Assembly (NCBI RefSeq): GCF_019195435.1
Contig: NZ_CP078069.1
Span: forward strand, 1,922,001-1,986,000
From: Comamonas sp. NLF-1-9
Lineage (GTDB): Bacteria > Pseudomonadota > Gammaproteobacteria > Burkholderiales > Burkholderiaceae_C
DNA length: 64,000 nucleotides
Direction: 5' to 3'
The notes under the pieces were generated by a model. The model was not told the origin of the DNA, did no database searches, and worked only from the letters and a program-made list of their open reading frames with translations. The position numbers and the translations under genes are program-made. Numbering within the stretch: position 1 is the first letter of the stretch; each line of letters begins with the position of its first letter. Of this stretch, positions 46,286-55,034 are shown one piece after another.

Positions 46286-47644
46286 ATGTCGCTCCGAGAA
46301 CAGCCCGATTCCCTGGTCCATGTTGCCCACCGCCTCGCCCAGCGCCAGACCAGCGCCGCGCAGCTGGCCGAGCAGGCGATTGCGCGCGCCGCTGAAGGCG
46401 AAGGGCCGAGCACTTTCACCCGCGTGCTGGCACGCACCGCCCGTGCCCAGGCGCAGGCCAGCGACACGCTGCGCGCAGCCAATCTGGTGCGCTCGCCGCT
46501 GGAGGGGGTGCCAATCTCGATCAAGGACTTGTTCGACGTCTCGGGCTACCGCACGCGCGCGGGCTCCACGCTGCTGAAGTTTGCGCCGCCGGCCACGCGC
46601 AATGCGCTCGTCGTTGACCGGCTGCTCGCGGCCGGCGCGGTAATCGTCGGCACCACCAACATGACCGAGTTCGCCTTTTCGGGCGTGGGCATCAACCCGC
46701 ATTACGGCACGCCGCGCAATCCCTGGGAGCGCAGCGGCAGCGGCCGCATCCCCGGCGGCTCGTCCTCGGGCGCGGCGATCAGCGTGACGGACGGCATGGC
46801 CTGCGCGGCCCTGGGCACGGACACCGGCGGCTCGGTGCGCATTCCGGCCGCGCTGTGCGGGCTCACCGGCTTCAAGCCCACGGCGCGGCGCATTCCCGCC
46901 GCCGGGGCGCTGCCGCTGTCCACCTCGCTCGATTCGATAGGTCCGATTGCGCACACGGTGCGCTGCTGCGCGCTGCTCGACAGCGTGCTCGCGGGCGAAT
47001 CCCCGGTGCGCCCCGAGCCGGCAGACCTCACGCGGCTGCAGTTGCTCGCGCCCAGCAACCTGGTGCTGGACGGCATGGATGCGACGGTCGCCCAAGCCTG
47101 GCGGCGGGCGCTCGCGCGCCTGGCACAGGCGGGCGCGCGCGTGGTGCATGCGCCGCTTGCGCCGCTCGACGAACTGGCGGCCATCCATGCGCACGGCACG
47201 TTCTCCAATGCCGAAGCCTGGGCCTGGCACCGGCAATACCTGCCGGCGCGCCAGAGCGAGTACGACCCGCGCGTGGCCTCGCGCATCCTCGTCGGCAGCC
47301 AGATGAACGCCGCCGACTACGTGGACCTGCTGGCCGCACGGCGCGACTGGATTGCCAGGATGGAGGCGGCGCTGGCCGACTACGACGCCTTCATCATGCC
47401 GACGGTGCCCATCGTGGCGCCGGAAATCGCCCCGCTGCTGGCGAGCGACGAGGCCTTCTTTGCCGCCAACAGCCTGCTGCTGCGCAACCCCTCGGTGGTG
47501 AATTTCCTCGACGGCTGCGCGATCTCGCTGCCCATCCATGCGCCGGGTGAGGCGCCGGTCGGGCTGAGCCTCGCCTGCCCCGGCGGGCAGGACCAGCGCC
47601 TGCTCGCCATGGCGCTGGCGGCCGAGGCGATGCTGCGCCGCTGA
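46286..47644 (+). CDS. Amidase signature family hydrolase
   Basis: A 452-residue amidase of the Ser-cisSer-Lys type. The lysine is K80 (VPISIKDLFDV), the glycine/serine loop is GGSSSGAAIS (157-166), and the nucleophile is S183 in GTDTGGSVRIPA. The motif order and length match the family that includes GatA and various carboxamide hydrolases; the absence of gatB and gatC beside it argues against GatA. The substrate is unknown. I chose ATG 46286 because earlier in-frame starts fall within the divergent RNase P RNA gene. Confidence 0.9.
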   Translation: MSLREQPDSLVHVAHRLAQRQTSAAQLAEQAIARAAEGEGPSTFTRVLARTARAQAQASDTLRAANLVRSPLEGVPISIKDLFDVSGYRTRAGSTLLKFAPPATRNALVVDRLLAAGAVIVGTTNMTEFAFSGVGINPHYGTPRNPWERSGSGRIPGGSSSGAAISVTDGMACAALGTDTGGSVRIPAALCGLTGFKPTARRIPAAGALPLSTSLDSIGPIAHTVRCCALLDSVLAGESPVRPEPADLTRLQLLAPSNLVLDGMDATVAQAWRRALARLAQAGARVVHAPLAPLDELAAIHAHGTFSNAEAWAWHRQYLPARQSEYDPRVASRILVGSQMNAADYVDLLAARRDWIARMEAALADYDAFIMPTVPIVAPEIAPLLASDEAFFAANSLLLRNPSVVNFLDGCAISLPIHAPGEAPVGLSLACPGGQDQRLLAMALAAEAMLRR

Positions 47645-47815
47645 GCGCCGCCCTCAGAGCTTGAGCGGAAATTGTCCGTGCCCGAAAGGCGCGTCAAAAC
47701 GCCGCCCATCGAGACGCAAAACGCAGTCATGGCCGGGGCCATGGCGAGTATTTGCAACGAAGAGTGGCGGTGTGTGGGCGTGCAGGGCGGGCATGGGGGA
47801 TTGCCTCTCAAGCTC

Positions 47816-48691
47816 TCAGCCGCGCAAGGCCTGCAGCGCGGCCACGCGCTGCTCTATCGGCGGGTGCGAGGAAAACAGCGCGCCTATGCCGCCGGTGATG
47901 CCCATGGCCTGCATGCTCTTGGGCAGTTCGCCCGGCTGCATGCCGCCCAGGCGGTACAGCGCGTTGATCATGGGCTGCGTCTGCCCCAGCAGTTGCGCCG
48001 AGCCGGCGTCGGCGCGGAACTCGCGCTGGCGCGAGAACCAGGCGACGATGATCGCCGCCAGGAAGCCGAAGACGAGGTCCAACACCAGCGTGGTCACGAC
48101 ATAGCCTATGCCCGGGCCGCTGTCGCGCCCGTCGCCGCGGCGCAGGAAGCTGTCCACCAAGTAGCCGATGGCGCGCGAGGCGAACACCACAAAGGTGTTC
48201 ATCACGCCCTGGATCAGCGTCATGGTCACCATGTCGCCGTTGGCCACGTGGGCGATCTCGTGGCCGAGCACCGCGCGCACCTCCTCGCGCGTCATGCCCG
48301 AGAGCAGGCCGGTGGAGACCGCGACCAGCGCGGAGTTCTTGAAGGCGCCGGTGGCAAAGGCGTTGGCCGGGCCGTCGTAGATGCCGACCTCGGGCATCTG
48401 CACGCCGGCCTTCTCGGCCAGTTCGCGCACGGTCTCGACGATCCAGGCCTCGTCCGCGTTGCGCGGCGCGCTGATGAGTTGCACGCCCATGCTGGCCTTG
48501 GCAATCGTCTTGCTCAGCAGCAACGAGATGATGGAGCCGCCAAAACCCATGACCAGCGCAAAGCCGAGCAGGCTGGTCATGTCCAGCCCATTGGCCGTGA
48601 GATAGCGGTTGACGCCGAGCAGGCTGGCCACGACGCCGAGCACCGCCACGACGGCGATGTTGGTGAGCAGAAAGAGCGCGATACGTTTCAT
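47816..48691 (-). CDS. htpX: Membrane zinc metalloprotease HtpX
   Basis: Inner-membrane M48 protease that degrades misfolded membrane proteins. The 291-residue protein has two N-terminal spans, the zinc site HEIAH (144-148), two more spans ([19 protein letters not shown]) and the third ligand region [16 protein letters not shown]. The start at 48691 gives [15 protein letters not shown], the canonical N-terminus. It stands alone between the amidase (convergent, 171-bp gap with nothing recognisable) and the lysR gene. Confidence 0.96.
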   Translation of the reverse strand: MKRIALFLLTNIAVVAVLGVVASLLGVNRYLTANGLDMTSLLGFALVMGFGGSIISLLLSKTIAKASMGVQLISAPRNADEAWIVETVRELAEKAGVQMPEVGIYDGPANAFATGAFKNSALVAVSTGLLSGMTREEVRAVLGHEIAHVANGDMVTMTLIQGVMNTFVVFASRAIGYLVDSFLRRGDGRDSGPGIGYVVTTLVLDLVFGFLAAIIVAWFSRQREFRADAGSAQLLGQTQPMINALYRLGGMQPGELPKSMQAMGITGGIGALFSSHPPIEQRVAALQALRG

Positions 48692-48858
48692 GCAAGGGCT
48701 CCGGATGAGCGAGAGTCGGGAAATCGATGCAGACAAATGGGTGCGTCCGCCAGCGCTTCAAGGGGCGGCTGAGCGCTCGCCGGGCCGGCAGGCATCATAA
48801 GAGCCGCCGCCGCGCGGCAGGCACAGGCAGGCACGCACAGGCTGGCACGGCAGCGGCC

Positions 48859-49809
48859 TCAGCCGGCCTCGCCGCCGGCGCGCTCGGCCTGGCGCAGCAG
48901 GTAGTCCCAGAGCTTTTGCGTCAGGTTCTTGTTCGGCTCGCGCTGCGACGGCTTTTTGCGGTAGGCGCGCACCTCCATGACCATGCTCAGCCGCTCGGGC
49001 TCGTGCAGCGGGGCGGCGCTGGCGAGCTTGCGTGCGCGCACTTCGCCGCGCACCGCGCTCAGCGGCAGGAAGGCAATGCCATGGCCCTCCAGCGCCATCG
49101 CCTTCAGGCCTTCGGCCATGTCGGTTTCGTACACCCGGTCCAGGTGCACTGCCGTGCCCGCCTGGCGCAGCACCAGGTCGGTCATGCGCCCGAGATAGGC
49201 GCCAGGCGCATAGCCCAGGAAGGGCAGCGGCTTGTCGGCGGTGCCCGGCAGGCGGTAGATGGGCTCGCCGCCGGGGCCGGTACGCGCATAGGGGGCGAGC
49301 GGTTCGTCGCCGATCGCGATCATCTGAAAGTGCTGCGGGTCGAGCTGCAGCGGCTGCGAGGGATGGTGGTAGGTGACGAGCACGTCGCAACTGCCCTCCA
49401 CCAGGCGCACTACCGCGTCGTGCACGTTGAGCGCAATCAGGCGGCTCTTGAGCGGGCCGAAGCCCTTGCGCAGGCTGGTCACCCAGGCGGGAAAGAAGGT
49501 CAGCGCCAGCGTGTGCGGCACGGCAAATTCGACCACGTCGTCGCTCGGTGCGGTGTGCGCGCGCAGCACCGCGCGGGTGTTCTGCAGGGTCTGCAACACC
49601 TCCAGCGCCTGGTCGTAGAGCGTGTCGCCCGCGGCCGTGAGCCGCGTGGGGTAGGAAGTGCGGTCCACCAGATCCGTGCCGGCCCAGGCCTCCAGCGCCT
49701 GGATGCGCCGTGAAAACGCCGGCTGCGTGACATGGCGCAACTGGGCCGATCGGCTGAAGCTGCGCGTCTCGGCCAGGCTGACGAAATCTTCGAGCCATTT
49801 GGTTTCCAT
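48859..49809 (-). CDS. LysR-family transcriptional regulator of the TRAP locus
   Basis: A 316-residue regulator: N-terminal winged helix-turn-helix (LEDFVSLAETRSFSRSAQL and VTQPAFSRRIQALEAWAG), then the co-inducer domain (EFAVPHTLALTFFPAWV; MAEGLKAMALEGHGIAFLP). The C-terminal basic tail KKPSQREPNKNLTQKL is a little longer than usual. It is divergent from the TRAP transporter genes with a 105-bp gap that holds a T-N11-A palindrome, so it probably controls them and itself. The inducer is unknown. Confidence 0.93.
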   Translation of the reverse strand: METKWLEDFVSLAETRSFSRSAQLRHVTQPAFSRRIQALEAWAGTDLVDRTSYPTRLTAAGDTLYDQALEVLQTLQNTRAVLRAHTAPSDDVVEFAVPHTLALTFFPAWVTSLRKGFGPLKSRLIALNVHDAVVRLVEGSCDVLVTYHHPSQPLQLDPQHFQMIAIGDEPLAPYARTGPGGEPIYRLPGTADKPLPFLGYAPGAYLGRMTDLVLRQAGTAVHLDRVYETDMAEGLKAMALEGHGIAFLPLSAVRGEVRARKLASAAPLHEPERLSMVMEVRAYRKKPSQREPNKNLTQKLWDYLLRQAERAGGEAG

Positions 49810-49846
49810 GGGGGCGCATTATCGTGTTTCGGCGCCTCGGGCCGCT

Positions 49847-49869
49847 GCTATTCTTGCGTGCAAAATAGC
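49847..49869. promoter_or_regulatory. LysR-type operator (T-N11-A inverted repeat)
   Basis: GCTATT-N11-AATAGC is a perfect 6-bp inverted repeat with exactly the T-N11-A spacing bound by LysR-type regulators. It is 37 bp from the lysR start and 45 bp from the dctQ start, in the shared control region. Confidence 0.7.
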
Positions 49870-49914
49870 TGGCCCCGCTGCCTTGGCGCGTCGGGCACAG
49901 CAGCCAGGAGCCCC

Positions 49915-50469
49915 ATGCCCGCCCAAGATACGCAAGAACCCGAGCACCGCACGCCCGCGCCGGCAGGCTCCAGCCCCCGCGCGCCGCGCTTTGAGGACTG
50001 GTGCGTGGTGCTGGTCATGGCGCTGCTGGCGCTGATCACCTTTGCCAACGTGCTGGTGCGCTACTTCACCGACGCATCGTTCGCCTGGACCGAGGAGATC
50101 TCGGTCTTCCTGATGATCGTGCTCGCCATGGTGGGCGGCGCCGCCGCCGTGGTGCGCGACAGCCACATCCGCATCGAATTCTTTGCCCAGGGCGGCTCTG
50201 CCGCGCGGCGCCGGCGCTTGGCGCAACTGGGCGCGGCGCTGGTCGCGCTGCTGTTTGCCTTCATCGCGGTGGTCAGCGTCCGCGTGGTCTGGGACGACTT
50301 CCGCTATGAGGAAACCTCGCCCGGCATTGGCGTGCCGCAGTGGTGGTATTCGATCTGGCTGCCGCTGCTGTCGGCGCTGATCTCGGCGCGCGCCATCGGC
50401 TTGTACCGCAGGCAGGCACGCCAGAGCGACGCCGACTATCTCGCGGGCGATGAGGAGAGCGCCGCGTGA
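49915..50469 (+). CDS. dctQ: TRAP transporter small permease DctQ
   Basis: Small membrane subunit of a tripartite ATP-independent periplasmic transporter. The 184-residue protein has four predicted spans; diagnostic parts are LALITFANVLVRYFTDASFAWTEE and VVRDSHIRIEFFAQ. The N-terminal ~25 residues are hydrophilic and proline-rich. The ATG at 49915 follows AGGAG at 6 nt. The last codons overlap the dctM start (GTGA). Gene order Q-M-P differs from the classic P-Q-M. Confidence 0.93.
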   Translation: MPAQDTQEPEHRTPAPAGSSPRAPRFEDWCVVLVMALLALITFANVLVRYFTDASFAWTEEISVFLMIVLAMVGGAAAVVRDSHIRIEFFAQGGSAARRRRLAQLGAALVALLFAFIAVVSVRVVWDDFRYEETSPGIGVPQWWYSIWLPLLSALISARAIGLYRRQARQSDADYLAGDEESAA

Positions 50470-51764
50470 TCGCCACGCTGCTGTTCACCGCCTTCGTGGT
50501 GTTCATGTTCCTGGGCGTGCCCATCGGCGCGGCGCTGGGCCTGGCGGGCACGGCGGCGATTGCGCTGGCCAATCAGGATGCGCAGTGGTTTGGCCTCTTG
50601 GCGGTGCCGCAGAATTTTTACGCCGGGCTGGGCAAGTACCCGCTGCTGGCGATTCCGATGTTCGTGCTCGTGGGCTCCATCTTCGACCGCTCGGGCGTGG
50701 CGCTGCGCCTGGTCAACTTTGCCGTCGCCATCGTCGGGCGCGGGCCGGGCATGCTGCCGCTGGTGGCGATCAGCGTGGCGATGTTCATGGGCGGCATCTC
50801 GGGCTCGGGGCCGGCTACGGCGGCGGCCGTCGGCGGCGTGATGATCGCGGCGATGAGCCGCGCAGGCTACCCGGCGGCATTCTCGGCCAGCGTGGTGGCG
50901 GCGGCCGCATCGACCGACATCCTGATTCCGCCCTCCATCGCCTTCATCGTCTATTCGGTGCTGGTCTCGGGCGCGTCGGTGCCGGCGCTGTTCGCCGCCG
51001 GCATGCTGCCGGGCATCCTCGCGGGGCTGGCGCTCATCGTGCCGGCGGTGTGGCTGTCGCGCCGGCACAAGATGGGGCAGAACGAAGCCGGCGAGCCGCG
51101 CCCGCCGTTCTGGAAGAGCCTGCGCGAGGCCTCCTGGGGCCTGATGGCACCGGTGGTGATTCTGGGCGGCATGCGCATGGGCTGGTTCACGCCGACCGAA
51201 GCGGCCGTGGTCGCGGTGTTCTACGGCTTGTTCGTCGGCATGGTGGTGCACCGCACCATCGGCCTGCGCGACCTCTACGAAATCCTGCGCGAGGCGGGCG
51301 AGCTGTCGGCCGTGATCCTCATCGTGGTTTCGCTCGCGGGCATCTTCGCGTTTTCGCTCTCCACGCTGGGCGTGATCGACCCGGTCACGCGCGCCATCGT
51401 CGCCTCGGGCATGGGCGAATGGGGCGTGATGGCCTGCATTCTGGTGCTGCTGCTCGTCATGGGCATGTTCCTGGACGGCATCTCCATCATGCTGATCTTC
51501 GTGCCGCTGATGGCGCCGCTGCTGCAGCACTACCAGTGGGACACGGTCTGGTTCGGCACCGTACTGGTGCTGTGCATCGCCATCGGCCAGTTCACGCCGC
51601 CGATGGCGGTGAACCTGATGGTGTCGGCAAAAATAGCCCATGTGCGCATGGAGGCGACCACGCGCTGGGTGCTGTGGATGGTTGCGGCGATGACCATCGC
51701 CACGCTCGTGGTCGTGGCCTTTCCGCAGATTTCGCTCTGGCTGCCGGCCAAGCTCGGTTACTGA
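50466..51764 (+). CDS. dctM: TRAP transporter large permease DctM
   Basis: Large membrane subunit that carries out sodium-driven uptake. The 432-residue protein has about twelve spans with the family segments FLGVPIGAALGLAGTAAI, GKYPLLAIPMFVLVGSIFDRSG, MGGISGSGPATAAAVGGVM, IPPSIAFIVYSVLVSGASV and GMFLDGISIMLIFVPLM. The start is GTG 50466, overlapping dctQ by 4 bp. The substrate is set by DctP. Confidence 0.95.
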   Translation: MIATLLFTAFVVFMFLGVPIGAALGLAGTAAIALANQDAQWFGLLAVPQNFYAGLGKYPLLAIPMFVLVGSIFDRSGVALRLVNFAVAIVGRGPGMLPLVAISVAMFMGGISGSGPATAAAVGGVMIAAMSRAGYPAAFSASVVAAAASTDILIPPSIAFIVYSVLVSGASVPALFAAGMLPGILAGLALIVPAVWLSRRHKMGQNEAGEPRPPFWKSLREASWGLMAPVVILGGMRMGWFTPTEAAVVAVFYGLFVGMVVHRTIGLRDLYEILREAGELSAVILIVVSLAGIFAFSLSTLGVIDPVTRAIVASGMGEWGVMACILVLLLVMGMFLDGISIMLIFVPLMAPLLQHYQWDTVWFGTVLVLCIAIGQFTPPMAVNLMVSAKIAHVRMEATTRWVLWMVAAMTIATLVVVAFPQISLWLPAKLGY

Positions 51765-51791
51765 CTTTCAACCACCCCAAGGAGACTTGCC

Positions 51792-52832
51792 ATGCTACTT
51801 CGCACCTTTCTCGCTACCGCAGCCGCGGCGGCAGCCGCCCTCAGCTTCTGCGCGCCCGCCTGGGCCCAGCAGGCGAGCAATTACAAGAGCGAATACCGCA
51901 TGTCGCTGGTGCTGGGCACCGCCTTCCCCTGGGGCAAGGGCGGCGAGATCTGGGCCAACAAGGTCAAGGAAAAGACCCAGGGGCGCATCAACATCAAGCT
52001 CTATCCCGGCGTGTCGCTGATCCAGGGCGACCAGACGCGCGAATTTTCCGCGCTGCGCCAGGGCGTGATCGACATGGCGATAGGCTCGACCATCAACTGG
52101 TCGCCCCAGGTCAAGCAGCTCAATCTGTTCTCGCTGCCCTTCCTGATGCCCGACTACGCCGCGATCGACGCGCTCACCCAGGGGCCGGTCGGCAAGAGCC
52201 TGTTTGCCACGCTGGACAAGGCCGGCGTGGTGCCGCTGGCCTGGGGCGAGAACGGCTACCGCGAGATCTCCAACTCCAAGCACCCGATCAAGACGCCGGC
52301 CGACCTCAAGGGCCTGAAGATCCGCGTGGTGGGCTCACCGCTGTTCCTCGATACCTTCACCGCGCTGGGCGCCAACCCCACGCAGATGAGCTGGGCCGAC
52401 GCCCAGCCCGCCATGGCCAGCGGCGCGGTGGACGGGCAGGAGAACCCGCTGTCCATCTTCACCGCGGCCAAGCTGCAGAACGTGAGCCAGAAATACCTCA
52501 CGCTCTGGGGCTACATCGCCGACCCGCTGATCTTCGTGGTGAACAAGGAAGTCTGGAACAGTTGGACGCCCGAGGACCGTGAAGCCGTGCGCCAGGCAGC
52601 CATCGAAGCAGGCCAGGAGGAAATCGCTCTCGCACGCAAGGGCGTGGTGGAAGCCGACAAGCCCCTGCTCAAGCAGATCGAGGGCCTGGGCGTGACGGTG
52701 ACCCAGCTCAGCCCGGCCGAGCGCGAGCAATTCGTCAAGGCCACGCGCGGCGTGTTCAACAAGTGGAAGGGCCAGATCGGCGCCGACCTGGTGAACCAGG
52801 CAGAAAAGTCGATCGCGGCGCGCAAGCAGTAA
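51792..52832 (+). CDS. dctP: TRAP transporter periplasmic solute-binding protein DctP
   Basis: A 346-residue periplasmic binding protein. A signal peptide (LATAAAAAAALSFCAPAWA) with cleavage after AWA is followed by MSLVLGTAFPWGKGGEIWA, REFSALRQGVIDMAIGSTINW, KIRVVGSPLFLDTFTALGANP and SGAVDGQENPLSIF, the DctP hallmarks; the arginine in LKIRVVGSP normally binds a carboxylate. A dicarboxylate or other organic acid is therefore likely. AAGGAG precedes the ATG at 51792. A strong terminator follows at 52849. Confidence 0.95.
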   Translation: MLLRTFLATAAAAAAALSFCAPAWAQQASNYKSEYRMSLVLGTAFPWGKGGEIWANKVKEKTQGRINIKLYPGVSLIQGDQTREFSALRQGVIDMAIGSTINWSPQVKQLNLFSLPFLMPDYAAIDALTQGPVGKSLFATLDKAGVVPLAWGENGYREISNSKHPIKTPADLKGLKIRVVGSPLFLDTFTALGANPTQMSWADAQPAMASGAVDGQENPLSIFTAAKLQNVSQKYLTLWGYIADPLIFVVNKEVWNSWTPEDREAVRQAAIEAGQEEIALARKGVVEADKPLLKQIEGLGVTVTQLSPAEREQFVKATRGVFNKWKGQIGADLVNQAEKSIAARKQ

Positions 52833-52848
52833 TCTGCTCTTCAAACAG

Positions 52849-52890
52849 GAGCTGACAGCGCTTGCAAGACGGGCGCTGGCAGCTCTTTTT
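52849..52890 (+). terminator. Rho-independent terminator after dctP
   Basis: Arms of 13 bp with one mismatch (52849-52861 and 52873-52885) around an 11-nt loop are followed by TTTTT. It lies 17 bp after the dctP stop. Its AGCGCTTG...GCGCTGG core resembles the dispersed repeats. Confidence 0.8.
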
Positions 52891-52985
52891 GTTTGCAAAA
52901 CAGGGCGGCCGGCGGGCGGCGTCCACACCGAGCTTCCCAGCCGCGGACACGGCAGGCAACCATCACCGCCTGTTTCCTCCTGAAC

Positions 52986-53032
52986 TGATAGCTTGCCGCG
53001 CTTGTGCCACAAGCGCTGCGGCCATTTTTGCC
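52986..53032 (+). repeat. GATAGCT-type short intergenic repeat, copy D (hairpin)
   Basis: GATAGCTTGCCGCGCTTGT, a GCC loop, ACAAGCGCTGCGGCC and then TTTTTG form a bulged stem with a T run. It lies between convergent dctP and the Atm1-type ABC gene and could serve as a second terminator. Confidence 0.55.
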
Positions 53033-53039
53033 ATGAATT

Positions 53040-54893
53040 TCAGTCTGCTTGGAACGTAGTTTCGGCGCCAGAAGCACCCTGGTGCTGCAGCGCCCACATG
53101 TCCGCATAGCGCCCGCCGGCCGCAAGCAATTGGGCGTGCGTGCCGCGCTCGACGATGCGCCCGGCATCCATCACCAGAATCTCGTGCGCGTCGACCACGG
53201 TGGACAGGCGGTGCGCAATCACCAGCGTGGTCTTGCCCTGGGCCACCTGGCGCAGCTCGGCCTGGATGGCGCGTTCGTTGGCCGAGTCGAGAGCGCTCGT
53301 GGCCTCGTCAAAGACCAGGATGGGCGGGTCCTTGAGCAGCGTGCGGGCAATGGCCACGCGCTGTTTTTCTCCGCCCGAGAGCTTCAGGCCGCGCTCGCCG
53401 ACCATGGCCTCGTAGCCCTGGGGCGTGGAGACGATGAAGTCGTGGATGTGCGCGGCGCGCGCCGCCTGCTGCACCTGCTCGGGCGTGGCATCGGTGCGGC
53501 CGTAGGCGATGTTGTAGGCGATGGTGTCGTTGAACAGCACGGTGTCCTGCGGCACGATGCCGATCGCGCGGCGCAGGCTGTCCTGCGTCACGCTGCGGAT
53601 GTCCTGCCCGGCGATGGTGATGCGTCCCTGCTGGATGTCGTAGAAGCGAGACAGCAGGCGCGCGAGCGTCGATTTGCCTGCGCCCGAGGGGCCGACCACC
53701 GCCACCGTCTGCCCGGCCCCGATCTCGAAGCTCACGCCGCGCAGGATGGGGCGGTCCGCGGCGTAGGCGAAATGCACGTCCTCAAAACGCACCACCGGCG
53801 CCTGCAGCCCCTGCAGCGGCTGCGCGCCGGGCGCGTCGCGCACCTCGCGCTCGGTGTCCATCAGCACGAACATGCGCGCCAGGTCGGTCAGGCTTTGCTT
53901 GATCTCGCGGTAGATCACGCCGAGGAAGTTCAGCGGGATGTAGATCTGGATCATGAAGGCGTTGACCATGACCAGATCGCCCAGGGACAGACGCCCGTCG
54001 ACGACCCCTTGCGTGGCCAGCCAGAGCATGGCCACCAGGCCGCTGGCGATGATGAACTGCTGGCCGGTGTTGAGCAGCCCGAGCGACGAGCGGCTTCTGA
54101 GCTGCGCGCGGCGAAAGCGCTCCAGGCTTTCGTCGTAGCGGCGCGCCTCGAAGGCCTCGTTGTTGAAGTACTTGACGGTTTCGTAGTTCAGCAGCGAATC
54201 GACCGCGCGGGTGCTCGCCGCCGAGTCCGAGCGGTTGGCCTCGCGGCGAAACTCGATGCGCCATTCGGTCACCCAGACGGTGAAGCCCACGTACAGCAGC
54301 AGCGCGCTCAGCGTCACCGCAACAAAGCGCCAGTCGAACCTGGCGCCCAGCACGGCCAGCACCAGCAGCACCTCGATGAAGGTGGCAACGATGTTGAAGA
54401 TGGCAAACGACACCATGGATTCGATGCCGCGCACGCCGCGCTCGATGTCGCGCGTCATGCCGCCGGTCTGGCGCTCCAGGTGAAAGCGCAGCGACAGGCT
54501 GTGCAGATGCTCGAAGGTGGCCAGCGCGATCGAGCGCGCCGCGCCGTGCGTGGCCTTGGAGAACACCAGTTCGCGCAGCTCGTTGAACAGCGAGGTGGCC
54601 AGCCGCAAGCCGCCATAGGCGAGCAGCAGACCTACCGGGACGACGAGCAGCGCCGCAGCGCTCGCGCTCTTGACGTCCATGGCGTCGATCAGTTCCTTGA
54701 GCAGCAGCGGCACCCCGACGTTGGCCAGCTTGGCCGCAAGCATGAAGGCAATCGCCGCTGCTACGCGCCATTTGTATTGCCACAGATAGGGCAGCAGGCG
54801 CGAGAGCGTGCGCCAGTCCGAGGCTTCAGGCCCCGCAGGGTGCGCGCCGCGCGGCGGGGCGGGGGGCAAGGGTGATCCTCCTCTATAACGCAT
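53040..54893 (-). CDS. Atm1/ABCB7-type ABC exporter
   Basis: A 617-residue fused permease-ATPase of the mitochondrial Atm1 (ABCB7) subgroup, which exports glutathione-linked compounds and is linked to iron-sulfur and heavy-metal homeostasis. Subgroup marks are GGMTRDIERGVRGIESMVSF and NYETVKYFNNEAFEARRYDE in the six-span membrane domain. The ATPase has Walker A GPSGAGKST, signature LSGGEKQR and Walker B ILVFDEATS. ATG 54893 has no ribosome site; TTG at 54869 has GAGGAGG 7 nt upstream and may be the true start, removing eight residues. It is the last gene before the redox cluster on the same strand, 141 bp away. Confidence 0.93.
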   Translation of the reverse strand: MRYRGGSPLPPAPPRGAHPAGPEASDWRTLSRLLPYLWQYKWRVAAAIAFMLAAKLANVGVPLLLKELIDAMDVKSASAAALLVVPVGLLLAYGGLRLATSLFNELRELVFSKATHGAARSIALATFEHLHSLSLRFHLERQTGGMTRDIERGVRGIESMVSFAIFNIVATFIEVLLVLAVLGARFDWRFVAVTLSALLLYVGFTVWVTEWRIEFRREANRSDSAASTRAVDSLLNYETVKYFNNEAFEARRYDESLERFRRAQLRSRSSLGLLNTGQQFIIASGLVAMLWLATQGVVDGRLSLGDLVMVNAFMIQIYIPLNFLGVIYREIKQSLTDLARMFVLMDTEREVRDAPGAQPLQGLQAPVVRFEDVHFAYAADRPILRGVSFEIGAGQTVAVVGPSGAGKSTLARLLSRFYDIQQGRITIAGQDIRSVTQDSLRRAIGIVPQDTVLFNDTIAYNIAYGRTDATPEQVQQAARAAHIHDFIVSTPQGYEAMVGERGLKLSGGEKQRVAIARTLLKDPPILVFDEATSALDSANERAIQAELRQVAQGKTTLVIAHRLSTVVDAHEILVMDAGRIVERGTHAQLLAAGGRYADMWALQHQGASGAETTFQAD

Positions 54894-55034
54894 GAAGGGC
54901 TGCTGTGCAAAGGCTCAAAAGCAGCCATTCTTGCCCACGCGCGCTGCGGGCGCAGGGGCGCGGCCAAAGCCCGAGCCCGCTGCTGCGCCGCTTGCGCCGC
55001 CCGCAGCCGGCGGGCCCGGCGCGCAAAGCCCGCT

